A stretch of DNA of 64,000 nucleotides from positions 62,001 through 126,000 of the forward strand of contig NZ_JAFMTQ010000007.1 in the NCBI RefSeq assembly GCF_026126405.1. The letters are read 5' to 3'. The notes beneath the pieces are model-generated. The model was not told the origin of the DNA, ran no database searches, and saw nothing but the letters and a program-made list of their open reading frames with translations. The translations under genes were made by a program, and so were the position numbers. This stretch comes from Aureitalea sp. L0-47. GTDB lineage: Bacteria; Bacteroidota; Bacteroidia; Flavobacteriales; Flavobacteriaceae. Shown piece by piece: positions 44,219 to 53,041 of this stretch. The first letter of the stretch is position 1, and each line of letters begins with the position of its first letter.

Positions 44219-45202
44219 ATGGCACAGAACAATCAGGAAGAAATAGATCTGTTCGTATTGTTAAAGCGACTTAACAAGGTCTATCACGGAATCCTTGCTA
44301 GCATTTACAAAGGCATCCGGTTTGTGTTCAAGAACTGGATCGTACTCACAGTACTTATTGTAGGAGGGTACTTCCTCGGAAGCTGGTGGCAATCTACGAT
44401 TACGCCCACCAAGGAAGCAGTTCTCATTGTTCAAAATAATTTTGACAGCTCAAATTATGTGTACAATGCAGTTGAGCTTCTGAATGTAAAATACAAGCAG
44501 GGGCATACGCGGTTTGTTAAGCAGTATGGATTTGATACAGAAAACCCGGACATCGAGGATCTTGTTATTGAACCCATAGTGAATATTGTTGAATTACTGG
44601 AGCGACAGGAGACTAATGACCGAAACCTGGAATCCTATCTTAGCCGAATTGGGCATGAAGAAGATCCATTGCTTTCAGAGATATACTTCCCGGAATATAC
44701 TTATCACAAGATCACTCTTAGCTCGCTTAAGAGCGATACGGCTATTATTGATAAGATAATGGCTTACCTCAACAGCAACGAAACCTACAACAAGACAAAA
44801 GAAATTGTAGTAGTAGAAACGGAATTGCGAATCCAGCGAAATGACACGAGTATTGCCAACATTGATGCAATCTTTGATGAGTACTCAGGTAAGAATGCTT
44901 CCAAGGAAATGGCCAGCGAGATGAATTTCAAGATCCAGGAAAATAACAACCTGCATCAGCTTATTGAGAAGAAAAAAGAGCTCATGGAAGAAAATGAAAT
45001 GCTAAAAACGGAGCTTGTCAAATATGACCAGGTGGTCAAACTGGTTAATGATCCAAATTTCTACAGTGTTTCTTCATTCCTGAGTAAGAAAAAGACCTTG
45101 CTGCCTATATTACTGGTTTTCCTTTACATTGGATTCTTCATCGCGCGTAATGTTTACCTAAGGGGGAAACAGTATTCGGAAGAACTGGATCAAGCCAAAT
45201 AA
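44219..45202 (+). CDS. Wzz-like chain-length / polysaccharide copolymerase-type membrane protein
   Basis: This 327-residue protein has the topology of chain-length regulators: a cytoplasmic N-terminus opening with EEIDLFVLLKRL, a transmembrane helix (about 38-57), a large periplasmic portion with a coiled coil (about 235-275), and a second helix near the C-terminus (about 295-316). It lacks the proline motif and kinase domain of the longest copolymerases, so it would be a Wzz-only type or a diverged member. It begins seven bases after rfbD. The position among polysaccharide genes supports a role in polymer length or export; this is inference from topology and context. Confidence 0.75.
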   Translation: MAQNNQEEIDLFVLLKRLNKVYHGILASIYKGIRFVFKNWIVLTVLIVGGYFLGSWWQSTITPTKEAVLIVQNNFDSSNYVYNAVELLNVKYKQGHTRFVKQYGFDTENPDIEDLVIEPIVNIVELLERQETNDRNLESYLSRIGHEEDPLLSEIYFPEYTYHKITLSSLKSDTAIIDKIMAYLNSNETYNKTKEIVVVETELRIQRNDTSIANIDAIFDEYSGKNASKEMASEMNFKIQENNNLHQLIEKKKELMEENEMLKTELVKYDQVVKLVNDPNFYSVSSFLSKKKTLLPILLVFLYIGFFIARNVYLRGKQYSEELDQAK

Positions 45203-45308
45203 TTGCTCCAGTGCACGAAGTCTTATTCTGAAGCATCTCAACCTTGAGGTAACCAAGCTTTAGAATCTATCGGCACTTTTCCATTGTTGGGGAAATATAT
45301 TATTAGAG

Positions 45309-46616
45309 ATGAAACTAGTCCGGTCCATTCGAGAATTGCTTAGCAATAAGATGGTGTTTAAAAGCATCAATGTGCTGGGCTTACGCGTTGCCGGAATGTT
45401 ATTGTTCTTTGTGCTAACACTGGTTCTCACAAATAATTTCGATGCGGAATTGGTTGGGCAATACGATTTTAGCAGGGCTTTACTCATTTTTCTCGGTGGT
45501 TTTTGTGTCTTCGGAATGCACCAATCGGTGATCTATTATTCCGGCTATCTGAAATCTAAAAATTCGCTGCCTTATCTCAGTAGGCTTTACAGGAAGATGG
45601 TGGTGATCGTATTTGCGATCGCCCTTGTTTTTTTTATCGCCATAGTTGGTATCTCACCTGAATTTATTGACAGCCTGTTCGATAAGCCCGTCTCCAGGCT
45701 GGTTACTTATTCGGTTTTTGCTTTATTCTTCTACGGAATTACGCTGCTGAATATTGATGTGTTCCGGGCGATCAATAAGATATATGTTTCTGAATTTTAC
45801 AGGAACATTCTTCGCTATGCTCTTTTCTTCGGAGCCGTGATCTACCTTTATTTTAGCGGCAACCCCGAATTTCTCGTTCAGGTTTTCCTGCTGAATTTTG
45901 TTGTGCTGGCACTATTATCTACAGCCCTCCTGTTTTACTATTTCACGAAAATGGAACCTCAGATCACTTCCGAAGTAATCACCTATAAACAGATCATAAA
46001 ACGCAGTGGACCCATGGCCATTAGTGCAGTAACCTATTTACTAATGCAAAGCGTTGACGTGATCCTTTTAAGCAAATACAGTAGTTTCGATCGTGTTGCT
46101 TTTTATGCGGTTGCTATAAAATTAACCACAGTTCTGTCGCTAGTATTAGCCTCGGTGAACACCGTCTATGCACCCTCCTTTTCGGAGTGGTACAACCTGA
46201 ACGATATGAATAGCCTGAGAGCAGGGATAAGACGATCCACCCGCTTGATCTTCCTCTTCACTTTTCCGGCCATAGTGGTGGTGCTGTTGTTTTCTGAAAT
46301 GATACTTGGATTTTTCGGCCCCGATTATGTCCAGGCGAAGTGGGCATTGATCGTATTACTAATGGGCCAGGCAATTAACGCTTTCTGCGGATCTGTTGGC
46401 ACCTATATGAATATGACCGGCAAACAAGTGATCTTCCAAAGGATATTGGTCACCGCCTTCGTGATAAATGTAGTGCTGAACATAATCCTTATTCCGATTT
46501 ACGATATTCTTGGAGCCGCGATTGCGACTACCATTTCGACTGTTTTCTGGAATATAGTGACCACGGCCTACATCTACAGAAAAGATAGAATGATAACGTT
46601 TTTAACTCTGAAATGA
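45309..46616 (+). CDS. Oligosaccharide flippase (Wzx-like)
   Basis: This 435-residue protein has about twelve to fourteen hydrophobic helices and follows the polysaccharide biosynthesis flippase family, beginning with the cytoplasmic segment before GLRVAGMLLFFVLTLVLTNNF. Conserved-looking charged residues sit in helices one, seven and eight (for example KRSGPMAISAVTYLLMQSVDVILLSKY). It should flip lipid-linked repeat units across the inner membrane. The 106-base gap before it holds nothing recognisable. The sulfotransferase start overlaps its stop (ATGA). Confidence 0.9.
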   Translation: MKLVRSIRELLSNKMVFKSINVLGLRVAGMLLFFVLTLVLTNNFDAELVGQYDFSRALLIFLGGFCVFGMHQSVIYYSGYLKSKNSLPYLSRLYRKMVVIVFAIALVFFIAIVGISPEFIDSLFDKPVSRLVTYSVFALFFYGITLLNIDVFRAINKIYVSEFYRNILRYALFFGAVIYLYFSGNPEFLVQVFLLNFVVLALLSTALLFYYFTKMEPQITSEVITYKQIIKRSGPMAISAVTYLLMQSVDVILLSKYSSFDRVAFYAVAIKLTTVLSLVLASVNTVYAPSFSEWYNLNDMNSLRAGIRRSTRLIFLFTFPAIVVVLLFSEMILGFFGPDYVQAKWALIVLLMGQAINAFCGSVGTYMNMTGKQVIFQRILVTAFVINVVLNIILIPIYDILGAAIATTISTVFWNIVTTAYIYRKDRMITFLTLK

Positions 46617-47527
46617 TGCAGCGAAAGGTAGAATTTTTCGTCATAGGTGTTGCCCGCGGAGGCACTACCTCGCTGTACAATTATTTGCAGCAACATCCGA
46701 AAATCTTTCTGCCACGAGTTAAGGAGTGCAATTACTTTTCGGAAGTCGATTCCGTGGACAAAGAAGCATACGAAACACCGGATCCGGGCCGTGAATATCA
46801 TATGAAGATCATTGGTGATAAAATAGTGTATCGCAGTTTGTTCGATTCGGCCAAACCGGGTCAATTGATGGGAGAAGTAAGCCCTTCCTATCTCTGGGAT
46901 AAACGAACTGCCCAGAGGATTCACAGCTATAACCCGAACGCAAAGATACTGGTAAGTTTGCGCAACCCCGCGAATAGGGCACATAGTCATTACCTTATGA
47001 ATTATCAGACAGGCCATGATAAGTCAATAACTTTCGAGCATGCTCTCGAGGCGCCAAAGAAAGAGATTTGGGGAGGGGGAAATATGTACCTGGAAATGGG
47101 GCTGTATTACGATCAGCTCAAACCTTATTTCGATCGTTTTCCTTCTGAAAACATCAAGGTGTTGATCTCTGAAGATTGGACCAGGCGAAATGGAGATGCA
47201 CTTCCGGAGATATTCGATTTCCTGGGTCTTGAAGAAATTACTTTTGAAGACAACACCAATCACAATGCTTCAAAGCAATTAAAGAACAAAGGACTGCTGG
47301 ACCTGTTAAGAGCCGAGAAGATCAAGAAGTCTATCAAATGGCTACTTCCGGAAAAGGCCAAAGACAAACTAAAAAACCGATTGTTTTACAAGGAAGGTGA
47401 AAAGGAGAAAATATCCCCGGAGACCTACAACAGGCTTATGGAATATTTCAATGAGGATATTGAAAGGACAGCTCAACTAACAGGAATTGACCTGCAGGCA
47501 TACTGGAAAAAGGAAATGGTGGTATGA
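46613..47527 (+). CDS. Sulfotransferase family protein (first of two)
   Basis: This 304-residue protein belongs to the PAPS-dependent sulfotransferase superfamily. The 5'-phosphosulfate loop is GVARGGTTSLYNYLQQHP (about residues 12-29), and the 3'-phosphate motif is LVSLRNPANRAHSHYLM (about 118-134). These two motifs define the nucleotide-binding site, and the layout matches heparan-sulfate-type glycan sulfotransferases. It should transfer sulfate to a sugar hydroxyl or amine on a nascent glycan. The ATG overlaps the flippase stop and its own stop overlaps the next gene, giving tight coupling in the locus. Confidence 0.9.
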   Translation: MMQRKVEFFVIGVARGGTTSLYNYLQQHPKIFLPRVKECNYFSEVDSVDKEAYETPDPGREYHMKIIGDKIVYRSLFDSAKPGQLMGEVSPSYLWDKRTAQRIHSYNPNAKILVSLRNPANRAHSHYLMNYQTGHDKSITFEHALEAPKKEIWGGGNMYLEMGLYYDQLKPYFDRFPSENIKVLISEDWTRRNGDALPEIFDFLGLEEITFEDNTNHNASKQLKNKGLLDLLRAEKIKKSIKWLLPEKAKDKLKNRLFYKEGEKEKISPETYNRLMEYFNEDIERTAQLTGIDLQAYWKKEMVV

Positions 47528-48213
47528 TCAGTCCGAAACACCATACCATCTTTGTTCACATCCCGAAAGTAGCGGGACAAAGTATAGAAACCATCTTTTT
47601 GAAGGACCTCGGACTCAATTGGAAATCACGAGAAGAATTACTCCTGCGAAAGAAAAGAACAGGCGAAAAAGGGCCACACAGATTGGCACATCTAAAGGCA
47701 AAGGAATATGTTTCCTTCGGATATACAGACCAGGAAACTTATGATGCATATTTTACATTTTCCTTCGTTCGGAATCCGTATAACAGGCTATTGTCTGTGT
47801 ACAATTACCTGGGCTATTTCAAGATCATCTCGTTTTCGGCTTTTATGAATAAGGTGGTGAAGAGCCGACTGGAGGAAAGCGATTTCTTTTACGCCACCCA
47901 GTACGATTACCTGTTCGACGGCGAGAAGTTATTGGTGGATTATGTTGGTAAACTGGAGAATCTGGCGGAGGATATGAAGTTCGTCTTGTCGAAAACAGGT
48001 CTCGAAAGTCACGAGATTCCACATGTGAATAAGTCGGAAAAAGGCTTAAAGCGTGGCATGGCAGCCCTACTGAAATCCACAAAATTGTGGTCGAGTTTTT
48101 CACTCACTAGGTTGTTTTCTGGGAAGAAAAAGAAATCACTAACAGAAGCAGAGAAAGAGCTCGTTTATTCGTTCTACCCGAAGGACTTTGAAAAATTTGG
48201 ATATGAGCGCTAA
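47524..48213 (+). CDS. Sulfotransferase family 2-type protein (second of two)
   Basis: This 229-residue protein has the sulfotransferase-2 motifs: FVHIPKVAGQSIE near the N-terminus, where the Lys and following residues bind the 5'-phosphosulfate, and FSFVRNPYNRLLSVY (about 79-93) for the 3'-phosphate. The family includes Golgi chondroitin and HNK-1 sulfotransferases. It differs from its neighbour in sequence and length, so the two probably sulfate different positions or sugars. The ATG lies in the previous stop codon (ATGA). Confidence 0.87.
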   Translation: MISPKHHTIFVHIPKVAGQSIETIFLKDLGLNWKSREELLLRKKRTGEKGPHRLAHLKAKEYVSFGYTDQETYDAYFTFSFVRNPYNRLLSVYNYLGYFKIISFSAFMNKVVKSRLEESDFFYATQYDYLFDGEKLLVDYVGKLENLAEDMKFVLSKTGLESHEIPHVNKSEKGLKRGMAALLKSTKLWSSFSLTRLFSGKKKKSLTEAEKELVYSFYPKDFEKFGYER

Positions 48214-49381
48214 GAAGAACATAATATTCGTGAGTATCTCCTGCGACCTGTACGGGTCGTCCAAGGTGTTACTCTCCCTTGTGCTTCATATGAATCAACA
48301 AAGTTCTCAATACAATCCTATCGTCTGTTTACCTCCTGAAAAAGGGCCGCTGCGTGAGAAATTACAGGAAGCGGGAATACAGATCATCGAAATGCCGGTG
48401 GTGAAACTGAAGCGCTCCATGCTGAAATCCTTCGGAATCTTCGCCTTAATGGGAGAATATTTTAAGGCTAAGCGAATCTTCAGAAGGGCCACCAGAGATA
48501 TAACGGTAGATTGCGTCCACTCCAATACCCTGGCTACACTTTTCGGCCCCATCTATTGTAAGTTCAGAAAAACAAAACACATACTTCATGTTCATGAGAT
48601 CATGGACAGTCCTAAGGCAGCCTCACATTTCTTTAAGATAGTATTGAAATACAGTGCAGATCGTATAGTGTATAATTCTGAAGCAACAGCGAAATTTTAC
48701 AACGGCCTGTCACATTCATTAAAAAGAAAGTCGCTAACTATTGTGAACGGAGTCGACCGCACAGGTGAAGCTATTTCAGAAGAGACAAGAAATTCTATTC
48801 GAAAGGAATTGTTCAAAGTACAGAACGAAGACATCGTGATGGGCTTGGTTGGCCGGATTAACCGTTTGAAGGGACACGAGATCACGCTGGATGTGTTTAG
48901 CGAGATCGCAAAGGAGTATCCGCATCTGCAAGTTCGATTTGTGGGTTCGCCACCTCCCGGACAAGAGCACTTTTTGGTTAACTTACAAGACAAGATTCGG
49001 AGGATGGCCCTTGAAGACCGAGTGAGAATTATCGGTTTCCAGGAAAATATTTTCCCATTGCTGGAATCTATGGATATTGCGGTGGTACCTTCAACGGAAG
49101 CGGAGTCTTTTGGTTTGGTGGTTGTGGAGGCCATGCTGGCGGGAAAGGCCGTGATAGGTTCGGATATTGGTGGAATAGCAACTATCATAGATCATAATAA
49201 TACGGGATTGCTGTTCGATCCTGAAAGTAAAGAATCGTACAAGGAGGCTATTAAGAAATTGCTTGATGATGTACAGCTAAAACAAAGACTGGAGGAAAGA
49301 GCACTTAGTGTAGCAGAGAGCGAATATACCACTGAAAGGATGTGTCGAAAGTTTATAGAAATGTATAATAATGAACTGTAA
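48203..49381 (+). CDS. Glycosyltransferase family 4 (GT-B fold)
   Basis: This 392-residue protein has an N-terminal acceptor domain (about 1-180) starting VSISCDLYGSSKVLL. Its GT4 C-terminal nucleotide-sugar domain contains GLVGRINRLKGHE, then VVPSTEAESFGLVVVEAMLAGKAVIGSDIGGI with the Glu-x7-Glu motif. It transfers a sugar from a nucleotide donor to a lipid-linked acceptor. The donor is not deducible. ATG 48203 is chosen; it overlaps the sulfotransferase by 11 bases. The stop shares one base with the next gene. Confidence 0.93.
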   Translation: MSAKKNIIFVSISCDLYGSSKVLLSLVLHMNQQSSQYNPIVCLPPEKGPLREKLQEAGIQIIEMPVVKLKRSMLKSFGIFALMGEYFKAKRIFRRATRDITVDCVHSNTLATLFGPIYCKFRKTKHILHVHEIMDSPKAASHFFKIVLKYSADRIVYNSEATAKFYNGLSHSLKRKSLTIVNGVDRTGEAISEETRNSIRKELFKVQNEDIVMGLVGRINRLKGHEITLDVFSEIAKEYPHLQVRFVGSPPPGQEHFLVNLQDKIRRMALEDRVRIIGFQENIFPLLESMDIAVVPSTEAESFGLVVVEAMLAGKAVIGSDIGGIATIIDHNNTGLLFDPESKESYKEAIKKLLDDVQLKQRLEERALSVAESEYTTERMCRKFIEMYNNEL

Positions 49382-50646
49382 TGGGGCAATGGATCTATAA
49401 CATATGCCTGGTTTTACTCATCTGGTCCCTTCAGAAGGCCAATATTGAGCTTTCCTTTGCTGTTGCTGCATTTGTTACAGTCATTTCTTTTAGAAGGATG
49501 CTTAGTAGTCGGGCTGCTTTGCTGATCCTTATCCTGTTTGTGCTGGTCATTATTGGTTCGATTTCGGTCTTCAATCCTGAGAACGACTATTATTATTTCA
49601 TAAAAGATCTCATTTATTACACCCGGCCAATACTGGTAATCACTGCGGGATACTTCCTTACCATGCGATTTAGAAGCAAAATGACCTTCTTGAACATCCT
49701 TGTGCTTATGGGATTCTATTACGCCGTGATGCACTTACTGAGTTTTGTGATCTATTTCAACATTATACCGGGTCATACCAGTGGAATTCGGAATATTTTC
49801 GGGCGCTATAACCACGTGGAGACCGTGGCACTTTTCATAATCATCTGTGTTAAAGGCCTGCCCATTAAAAAAACACGATACAAGATATTTTACCAGGCCT
49901 TGGTTGCCTGCCTGGTGTTATCGTTCCTCTTGTATTTTTCCAGGACGATGATCATGGTCCTGGTACTGGGATCGCTGGCCTATTTCGGCTACCTGAAATT
50001 GAACAGGAGAGGGACTATTGCACTTGTTGTAATGGCTATGATAGGTGCCGGGTTTGCCTTGTTTCTGAGCAACTACGATCCTAAGACGGAAAACCCGGGT
50101 GTAGTAGATAGTTTTCTTCTGAAAATTAAGAACTCAGTTGACGAAAGTTTTTCGGTAGGAAATATCAACGTTCAGGATCTGGACAGGCGGGCTTTGTGGA
50201 AACACTGGCGGGCGTACGAAGCACTGAAGGTGTATGAAGAAGCCGATAAAGGCAAATATTGGCTGGTAGGGCAGGGATTTGGTTCTACTGTCGATATTGG
50301 TTTTGAAGCGCGGCTGGATGGCGAACTAACCCAACACTTATCACTAACGCATAATGGCTTTGCGTATTTGTATATGAAGACCGGTGTACTGGGCCTCATC
50401 GTTTATTTGATAGCGGTGCTATACCTCTATACCTTCTCCTATACACCACGCCGGAGAACAATAGCAGATATTGGGAACAACATACTGGTAATGACCGCAT
50501 TTTATATACTTATTACCACTTTTGTAGTGACAGGACTTTTTAAGCCTTACGATATGGCAGCGTTACTTATCGGAGGGGCATTTGCATTTAAACAATTGGA
50601 ATCAAGTGAAGATAGGGATACTGGGAACCAGGGGCATACCGAATAA
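49381..50646 (+). CDS. O-antigen polymerase/ligase-like membrane protein (first of three)
   Basis: This 421-residue protein has about ten to twelve transmembrane helices and one large periplasmic loop (about 230-320). In that loop WLVGQGFGSTVDIG and LTHNGFAYLYMKTGVLG form the Wzy/WaaL family pattern (the HNxF/HNGF core). It could be the polymerase that links repeat units, or a ligase. The preceding GT gene shares one base of stop/start. Unusually, two further proteins of the same type follow within 4 kb. Confidence 0.85.
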   Translation: MGQWIYNICLVLLIWSLQKANIELSFAVAAFVTVISFRRMLSSRAALLILILFVLVIIGSISVFNPENDYYYFIKDLIYYTRPILVITAGYFLTMRFRSKMTFLNILVLMGFYYAVMHLLSFVIYFNIIPGHTSGIRNIFGRYNHVETVALFIIICVKGLPIKKTRYKIFYQALVACLVLSFLLYFSRTMIMVLVLGSLAYFGYLKLNRRGTIALVVMAMIGAGFALFLSNYDPKTENPGVVDSFLLKIKNSVDESFSVGNINVQDLDRRALWKHWRAYEALKVYEEADKGKYWLVGQGFGSTVDIGFEARLDGELTQHLSLTHNGFAYLYMKTGVLGLIVYLIAVLYLYTFSYTPRRRTIADIGNNILVMTAFYILITTFVVTGLFKPYDMAALLIGGAFAFKQLESSEDRDTGNQGHTE

Positions 50647-51709
50647 TTACGGAGGATTTGAACAATTCGCAGAGTTCTTTTCGGTGTATTTGAAACAGAA
50701 AGGACATGATGTTTATGTCTATTCATCAAAGAACCATGAGTACCAGGAGAAGGAATACAAAGGGGTAAAACTGATTCATTGCAAGGACCCTGAAGATAAG
50801 ATCGGTACAGTGGGTCAATTCATCTACGATTTCTATTGTATACACGATGCCAGAAAACGAAATTTCGATGTCATTTTGCAATTGGGATATACCAGCAGCT
50901 CGATATGGAGACGATATTTGCCGAAAAGATCCATGATAGTAACCAACATGGACGGACTGGAATGGAAACGGACGAAGTTTTCGAAAAAAGTTCAGAAGTT
51001 CTTGAAGTATGCAGAGTCGTTGGGCGTGAAGGGGAGTGATTACCTTATTGCAGACTCACTGGGAATCCAGGATTACCTGAAGGAGACCTATGATGCAGAA
51101 TCCAGGTATATCCCATATGGATCTACTGTATTTACAGATCCTGACAGCACAGCACTCTCTGAATACAATATTGACCCCTACAAATACCACATGCTCATTG
51201 CACGGATGGAGCCGGAAAACAGCATAGAAATGATATTGGACGGCTATGTTGAAAGCGGAACAGAGGAGCCCTTCCTTGTTGTTGGGAAGCACGATGTGAA
51301 CAAGTTTGGCGCTTACCTCAAGGACAAGTTCAAAGCGTATCCCAATATTCGTTTTTTAGGTGGTATATACGACCTGGGGAAGTTGAACAACCTCCGATAC
51401 TATTCAAAGTTATACTTCCATGGGCATACTGTGGGAGGCACAAACCCATCACTTCTTGAGGCCATGGGAAGTAATGCGCTGATCGTGGCTCATAACAATC
51501 GGTTCAACGCCACTATTTTGGAGCAGGACGGGCTTTATTTCAGGAGCAAAGAAGAAGTGGCGGGTGTGATAACAAAGGTGAAAAACAAAGAAGAATACTC
51601 CCACTTCCTCACCAATAACACCAATAAAATAAAAGAGAAATTCAGCTGGGACCTGATAAATAAATCCTACCTGGATTATTTCGAAGAGAAGTTTGCAGAA
51701 TTTAACTAA
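50606..51709 (+). CDS. Glycosyltransferase with DUF1972 N-terminal domain
   Basis: This GT-B enzyme (367 residues from GTG 50606) begins IGILGTRGIPNNYGGFEQFAE, the hallmark of the DUF1972 rhamnosyltransferase-like group. It continues with TNMDGLEWKRTKFSK and the C-terminal donor half containing HGHTVGGTNPSLLEAMGSNALIVAH. Such proteins often transfer rhamnose or related deoxysugars, which fits the dTDP-rhamnose genes in the locus. The start lies inside the previous gene; TTG 50582 is an alternative, since no ATG is available. The donor assignment is inference. Confidence 0.9.
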   Translation: MKIGILGTRGIPNNYGGFEQFAEFFSVYLKQKGHDVYVYSSKNHEYQEKEYKGVKLIHCKDPEDKIGTVGQFIYDFYCIHDARKRNFDVILQLGYTSSSIWRRYLPKRSMIVTNMDGLEWKRTKFSKKVQKFLKYAESLGVKGSDYLIADSLGIQDYLKETYDAESRYIPYGSTVFTDPDSTALSEYNIDPYKYHMLIARMEPENSIEMILDGYVESGTEEPFLVVGKHDVNKFGAYLKDKFKAYPNIRFLGGIYDLGKLNNLRYYSKLYFHGHTVGGTNPSLLEAMGSNALIVAHNNRFNATILEQDGLYFRSKEEVAGVITKVKNKEEYSHFLTNNTNKIKEKFSWDLINKSYLDYFEEKFAEFN

Positions 51710-52916
51710 TATATTCAACTCACAACGGACCTTTGTAGTCCTGTTAGCGGCATTTTTAATCTCGATCCCGCTGCGCTATGGATTCAGCACCGCCATGCTT
51801 ATTGTCCTGTTGGCAGCTTCTCTGGGCTCGGTGAGATATCACAAAATAAGATTTCGAAAGGCGTACGTCATCCCGGTTTTATTGTTCGTTCTTATGATTG
51901 TTTCCCTGTTATGGACAAATAATGTAGCGAATTCTATGAGGGGATTGGAGCGACAACTCGCACTGGTGCTAATACCCCTGGCTTTTGCGCTTATGCCTTC
52001 GATCACTGCTAGGTCGAGAAACAGCATTCTATATTTATTCGCCGTTGCAATTTCTGTAATGGCCGTTTTTCTCATTGCATTGGCGGCCATACATTTCTTC
52101 CAATTCCGAAACCTCAGCAGGTTTTTCTACCACGCACTGGTGTCGCCAATGGATCTGAATGCAATTTATGTTTCGGTTATGGTGTCGCTAAGCGGTTTGT
52201 TCCTGCTGTTCACCCAACGCAAGAACTTAATCACGATAGGCCTATTACTGGTTCATGCAGTATTCCTGGTGTTGCTTTCTTCGAAAATAATAATAGTAAC
52301 CACCGCCTTAATTACTACCTATGGGATCATAAGATCGTTTAGTAAAAAGAAAATCATTGTAATGCTTTCAATTCTCGTGGTTGGAATATTGTTGTTGTTC
52401 TCTACTTCAAACCCGGTGCGGGATCGATTTGAAAGAGAGGTCAGCGTCTCCAACGTAAAGGAGGTGATGGAATGTGAAAGATTCAATAAGGTGTACGACT
52501 GGACCGGGACCACCATCCGTCTCTTCCAGGCCAGGATCTTTGTGGAAATGATGGACGAACATGACGCCTATCTTTCCGGATTCGGGATCAACAATTCAAA
52601 GGAGAAGATCATTGAGAAACAGAAATACTATAACCTATGGCAGGGCTATTACGAGTATAATTTTCACAACCAGTATATCCAGGCATTCGCCGAATTAGGA
52701 ATTTTCGGATTGTTGTTCGTCATTTTATTACTCGGTGCGCTTCTCAAGGAATACATCAAAACAAGAGATATACTCGTATTGAGTTTCTTTCTTATTGCGG
52801 CGGTTATCTTTCTAACAGAGACGTATATTTGGAGACAGCGCGGACTATATCATTTTTTAATTCTATACTGTTTGTTAATTAATTCCGACACTCTAATTCA
52901 GAACCAAAAAAAATAG
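51693..52916 (+). CDS. O-antigen ligase/polymerase-like membrane protein (second of three)
   Basis: This protein (407 residues) has about ten transmembrane helices and the ligase-family pattern: WTNNVANSMRGLERQLALVLIPLAFALMPS at the front and a periplasmic loop ending FHNQYIQAFAELGIFGLLF, the HNQY core typical of WaaL/Wzy-type proteins. The start is uncertain: TTG 51693, inside the preceding gene, is the best upstream codon. It probably acts in polymerisation or in transfer of the polymer to a lipid or protein acceptor. It is followed by 125 bases without a gene. Confidence 0.82.
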   Translation: MQNLTNIFNSQRTFVVLLAAFLISIPLRYGFSTAMLIVLLAASLGSVRYHKIRFRKAYVIPVLLFVLMIVSLLWTNNVANSMRGLERQLALVLIPLAFALMPSITARSRNSILYLFAVAISVMAVFLIALAAIHFFQFRNLSRFFYHALVSPMDLNAIYVSVMVSLSGLFLLFTQRKNLITIGLLLVHAVFLVLLSSKIIIVTTALITTYGIIRSFSKKKIIVMLSILVVGILLLFSTSNPVRDRFEREVSVSNVKEVMECERFNKVYDWTGTTIRLFQARIFVEMMDEHDAYLSGFGINNSKEKIIEKQKYYNLWQGYYEYNFHNQYIQAFAELGIFGLLFVILLLGALLKEYIKTRDILVLSFFLIAAVIFLTETYIWRQRGLYHFLILYCLLINSDTLIQNQKK

Positions 52917-53041
52917 AGTCATTCTGTAAAGATGAGAACTTTTTTGGAGCAACCTCAGCTTCTTATCAGCATCATTTACAATAAAAGAGATACCTTTACT
53001 GCAACCAAATTATGCGGTTTTAATCTGGTGTTTATTCTGAA

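Noticed and set aside
45203-45308. Gap between the Wzz-like and Wzx genes examined for a small gene or remnant
   Set aside because: No frame with codon-like composition, no hairpin with a T-run and no clear promoter box was found.
49808-49823. CACGTG core in a polysaccharide polymerase-like gene
   Set aside because: Only the 6-base core matches; flanks do not fit the parS palindrome.
52917-53041. Gap before the third polymerase-like gene examined for a mobile element scar
   Set aside because: No inverted repeats or target duplication were visible; only a near-consensus promoter box.
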